Below are positions 62,535-64,000 of a DNA stretch of 64,000 nucleotides, piece after piece. The translations under genes and the position numbers were made by a program. This DNA is from Aquatica leii. Its lineage: Eukaryota > Arthropoda > Insecta > Coleoptera > Lampyridae. The notes under the pieces are model-generated. The model worked only from the letters and a program-made list of their open reading frames with translations, did not search any database and was not told the DNA's origin. Position 1 is the first letter of the stretch, and each line of letters starts with the position of its first letter. Where the stretch lies: assembly GCA_035610365.1 (NCBI GenBank), contig CM069434.1, positions 124,428,895 to 124,492,894 of the forward strand, read 5' to 3'.

Positions 62535-63644
62535 CTTTCGATTCGTTTTCTTCACTAAATACCATAATTTAAAACATGTTTTTTTACAAAGAATTGCAAC
62601 CTTTGTCGCCAAAAATGTTATGGACGTCAATACCGTCATATCTACCATCTGCATAAATACGTTAAAATATTTTTTTTTGGGGTGTTTGTAAATGTAACTT
62701 TTTACTCTTACTAAAACGTGGCTTAAAATCAAAAATTCACATGTATGTGTGCAAGGTTGGCCTCCTTCGGCTCTGTGTTGAATGAGATCCGCTAGATGAA
62801 AACAGTATCGTTTTTAAACTTGAAAATAATACGCTCCGCCTTATCAGAATTGTTTTGTTTTGTCTTCAGCTCGGATTGCATTTAAACTTAACTTTGAATG
62901 AATTGGAATTTTGTCGTCGTTTTACGATGAAACATAATAGACACAAAATATTTTTAAGTAAATTACGAATCATAATTAAATGTAGCTTATGTATTAACTT
63001 ACATTAGCTTCAATTTTAATTAATTGATTCGCAATAGTGTCAGACTATTATTTTATTATTTTTCGTAATTAACATAAGCATCGTTTCAACTGTCATTTTA
63101 TTATTTACGAGTAACTTAAAATAACTTATTAACACAAAAGGTCAGTTAAGGTCACTTTTATTGATTTTTTTTGAAATTAAATGCGCCAGATTTTATTACC
63201 CAATTGTTTCGCACCAAAAATACTTCTTATTTGGTAACAAAATGTGTTATTTAAGTAAATATATCTAACATTATTATAAGTAACAGTTATTATCTATTTT
63301 TGCCATGTCCGAAAAAAGATGACAATTTTAGAGAAAGACATTATATTAGAACCGATTGATGGATGCAAAAACTATAAAAGTCTTCTCAACTAAGTGTTTG
63401 TTAGCTGTTAGCTATGAGTACTTTTTCTATTAATTGTCAGTAGGTTTCTTAGTCAATATAAATTTAAAAATGCGAAATCCAACAAAGTTCTCAGATATCA
63501 GAATAAGATGATTCAAGATTGTTACAAGGATAGAAACTTGCAGCAAGCAGAAGAAGAAGAAGCTTGAATCAAACACTCTAGTTACCACACGACAAGTTTG
63601 CATCGTTTATTTTGCTTTGTTCGTAATTAAAATCCTATTTACAT
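62535..63644. other. No gene recognised; probable intron
   Basis: A minus frame at 62535-62732 continues upstream of the gag relic without a recognisable domain. The rest is AT-rich. A short open piece near 63523-63567 (MIQDCYKDRNLQQAEEEEA) has good codon variety but no splice context or family match. Confidence 0.45.
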
Positions 63645-63664
63645 TTAACACGTTGACTGCCACA
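63645..63664 (+). repeat. piggyBac-like terminal repeat facing right
   Basis: TTAACACGTTGACTGCCACA begins with the TTAA target and a typical insect piggyBac-like end. It closely resembles the terminus at 46551 (first 11 bases identical). The element would continue past the right edge of the window; no transposase is visible in the remaining 336 bases. Confidence 0.6.
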
Positions 63665-64000
63665 ATGCCAAGACAAAAACGGTCGCTCTAGCCACAATAG
63701 TTTTTTTTATTTCAAAGTTATTGTTTTTTTTTAACCGTACGAAAACTAACTATGGAGAAAATTGTTAAAACATGTTTATTTTGGTGAGACTCCAAATACA
63801 CACGCGGTTACAATAGGGTAGTTTTGGTCACAATAGCCGTGTGGTACAGTTTGAATAACCTATTACCTAGTTTGTTTTTTTTAACGTGCATAAATGTACA
63901 AAACATTAATATACTAAGTTTGAGTATTACCATTCAAGTTATTTCTTTTGATTGCGTCAGGCTTTACTTTTCGTTGGTATTTTTGCAAACAGAACTTACA
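63665..64000. other. Interior of the right-edge piggyBac-like element, no coding sequence
   Basis: The phrase CACAATAG, or a one-base variant, recurs near 63693, 63810 and 63829, each beside a GTGG or GGT context. This could be subterminal repeat structure of the element. No open frame of note. Confidence 0.4.

Overview
The window is eukaryotic nuclear DNA, most likely from an insect. The evidence is an AT-rich background, insect-type transposon relics (piggyBac, PIF/Harbinger, Tc1-like, IS630-like, Ty3/Gypsy and hAT-type) and one spliced gene with a 52-nt intron. A beetle would fit, but the sequence does not prove the order. There are no bacterial operons, ribosome binding sites or CRISPR arrays.

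Bases 1-42081 are one uninterrupted head-to-tail satellite array. The monomer is about 146-147 bp, so there are roughly 285-290 copies (estimated from length divided by period). Each monomer has two conserved mixed-sequence blocks separated by A and T runs. Monomer variants fall into at least two main types and recur in the same order at distant places. The clearest case is a stretch near 4.98-6.6 kb that repeats near 19.68-21.3 kb with a nearly constant 14.7-kb offset. The array has no coding capacity. It ends in a 100-N gap (42082-42181), so its true length and junction are unknown.

Bases 42182-59909 are a graveyard of decayed mobile elements. In order they are: a relic of an insect protein family that I think is transposon-borne (42261-42890); a near-palindromic foldback element (44876-45273); a piggyBac-like terminus and minus-strand piggyBac transposase pseudogene (46551 and 47057-47896); a PIF/Harbinger nuclease pseudogene (49180-49911); a 3.6-kb element with about 300-bp inverted ends and a dead Tc1-like transposase (50133-53767), which carries a nested foldback (52043-52500); a decayed copy of a hAT-type end (about 55990-56289); a minus-strand IS630/Tc1-mariner DDE pseudogene (56721-57510); and a 1.9-kb hAT-type non-autonomous element with a 13-bp perfect terminal inverted repeat and a near-perfect 8-bp target duplication (57987-59901). 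Every transposase here is broken by stops or frameshifts, so none should act on its own.

Bases 60112-60940 hold the only convincing host gene: three plus-strand exons with good splice sites and one open frame across both junctions, encoding the start of a protein I do not recognise. Its third donor site is used at 60941, so the rest of the window is probably a large intron. That stretch contains a Ty3/Gypsy gag pseudogene (61880-62534, minus), a tRNA-like B box, a short GT repeat and another piggyBac-like terminus (63645). Overall this is a satellite-to-euchromatin transition, with heterochromatic repeat on the left, a transposon-rich border, then a gene.
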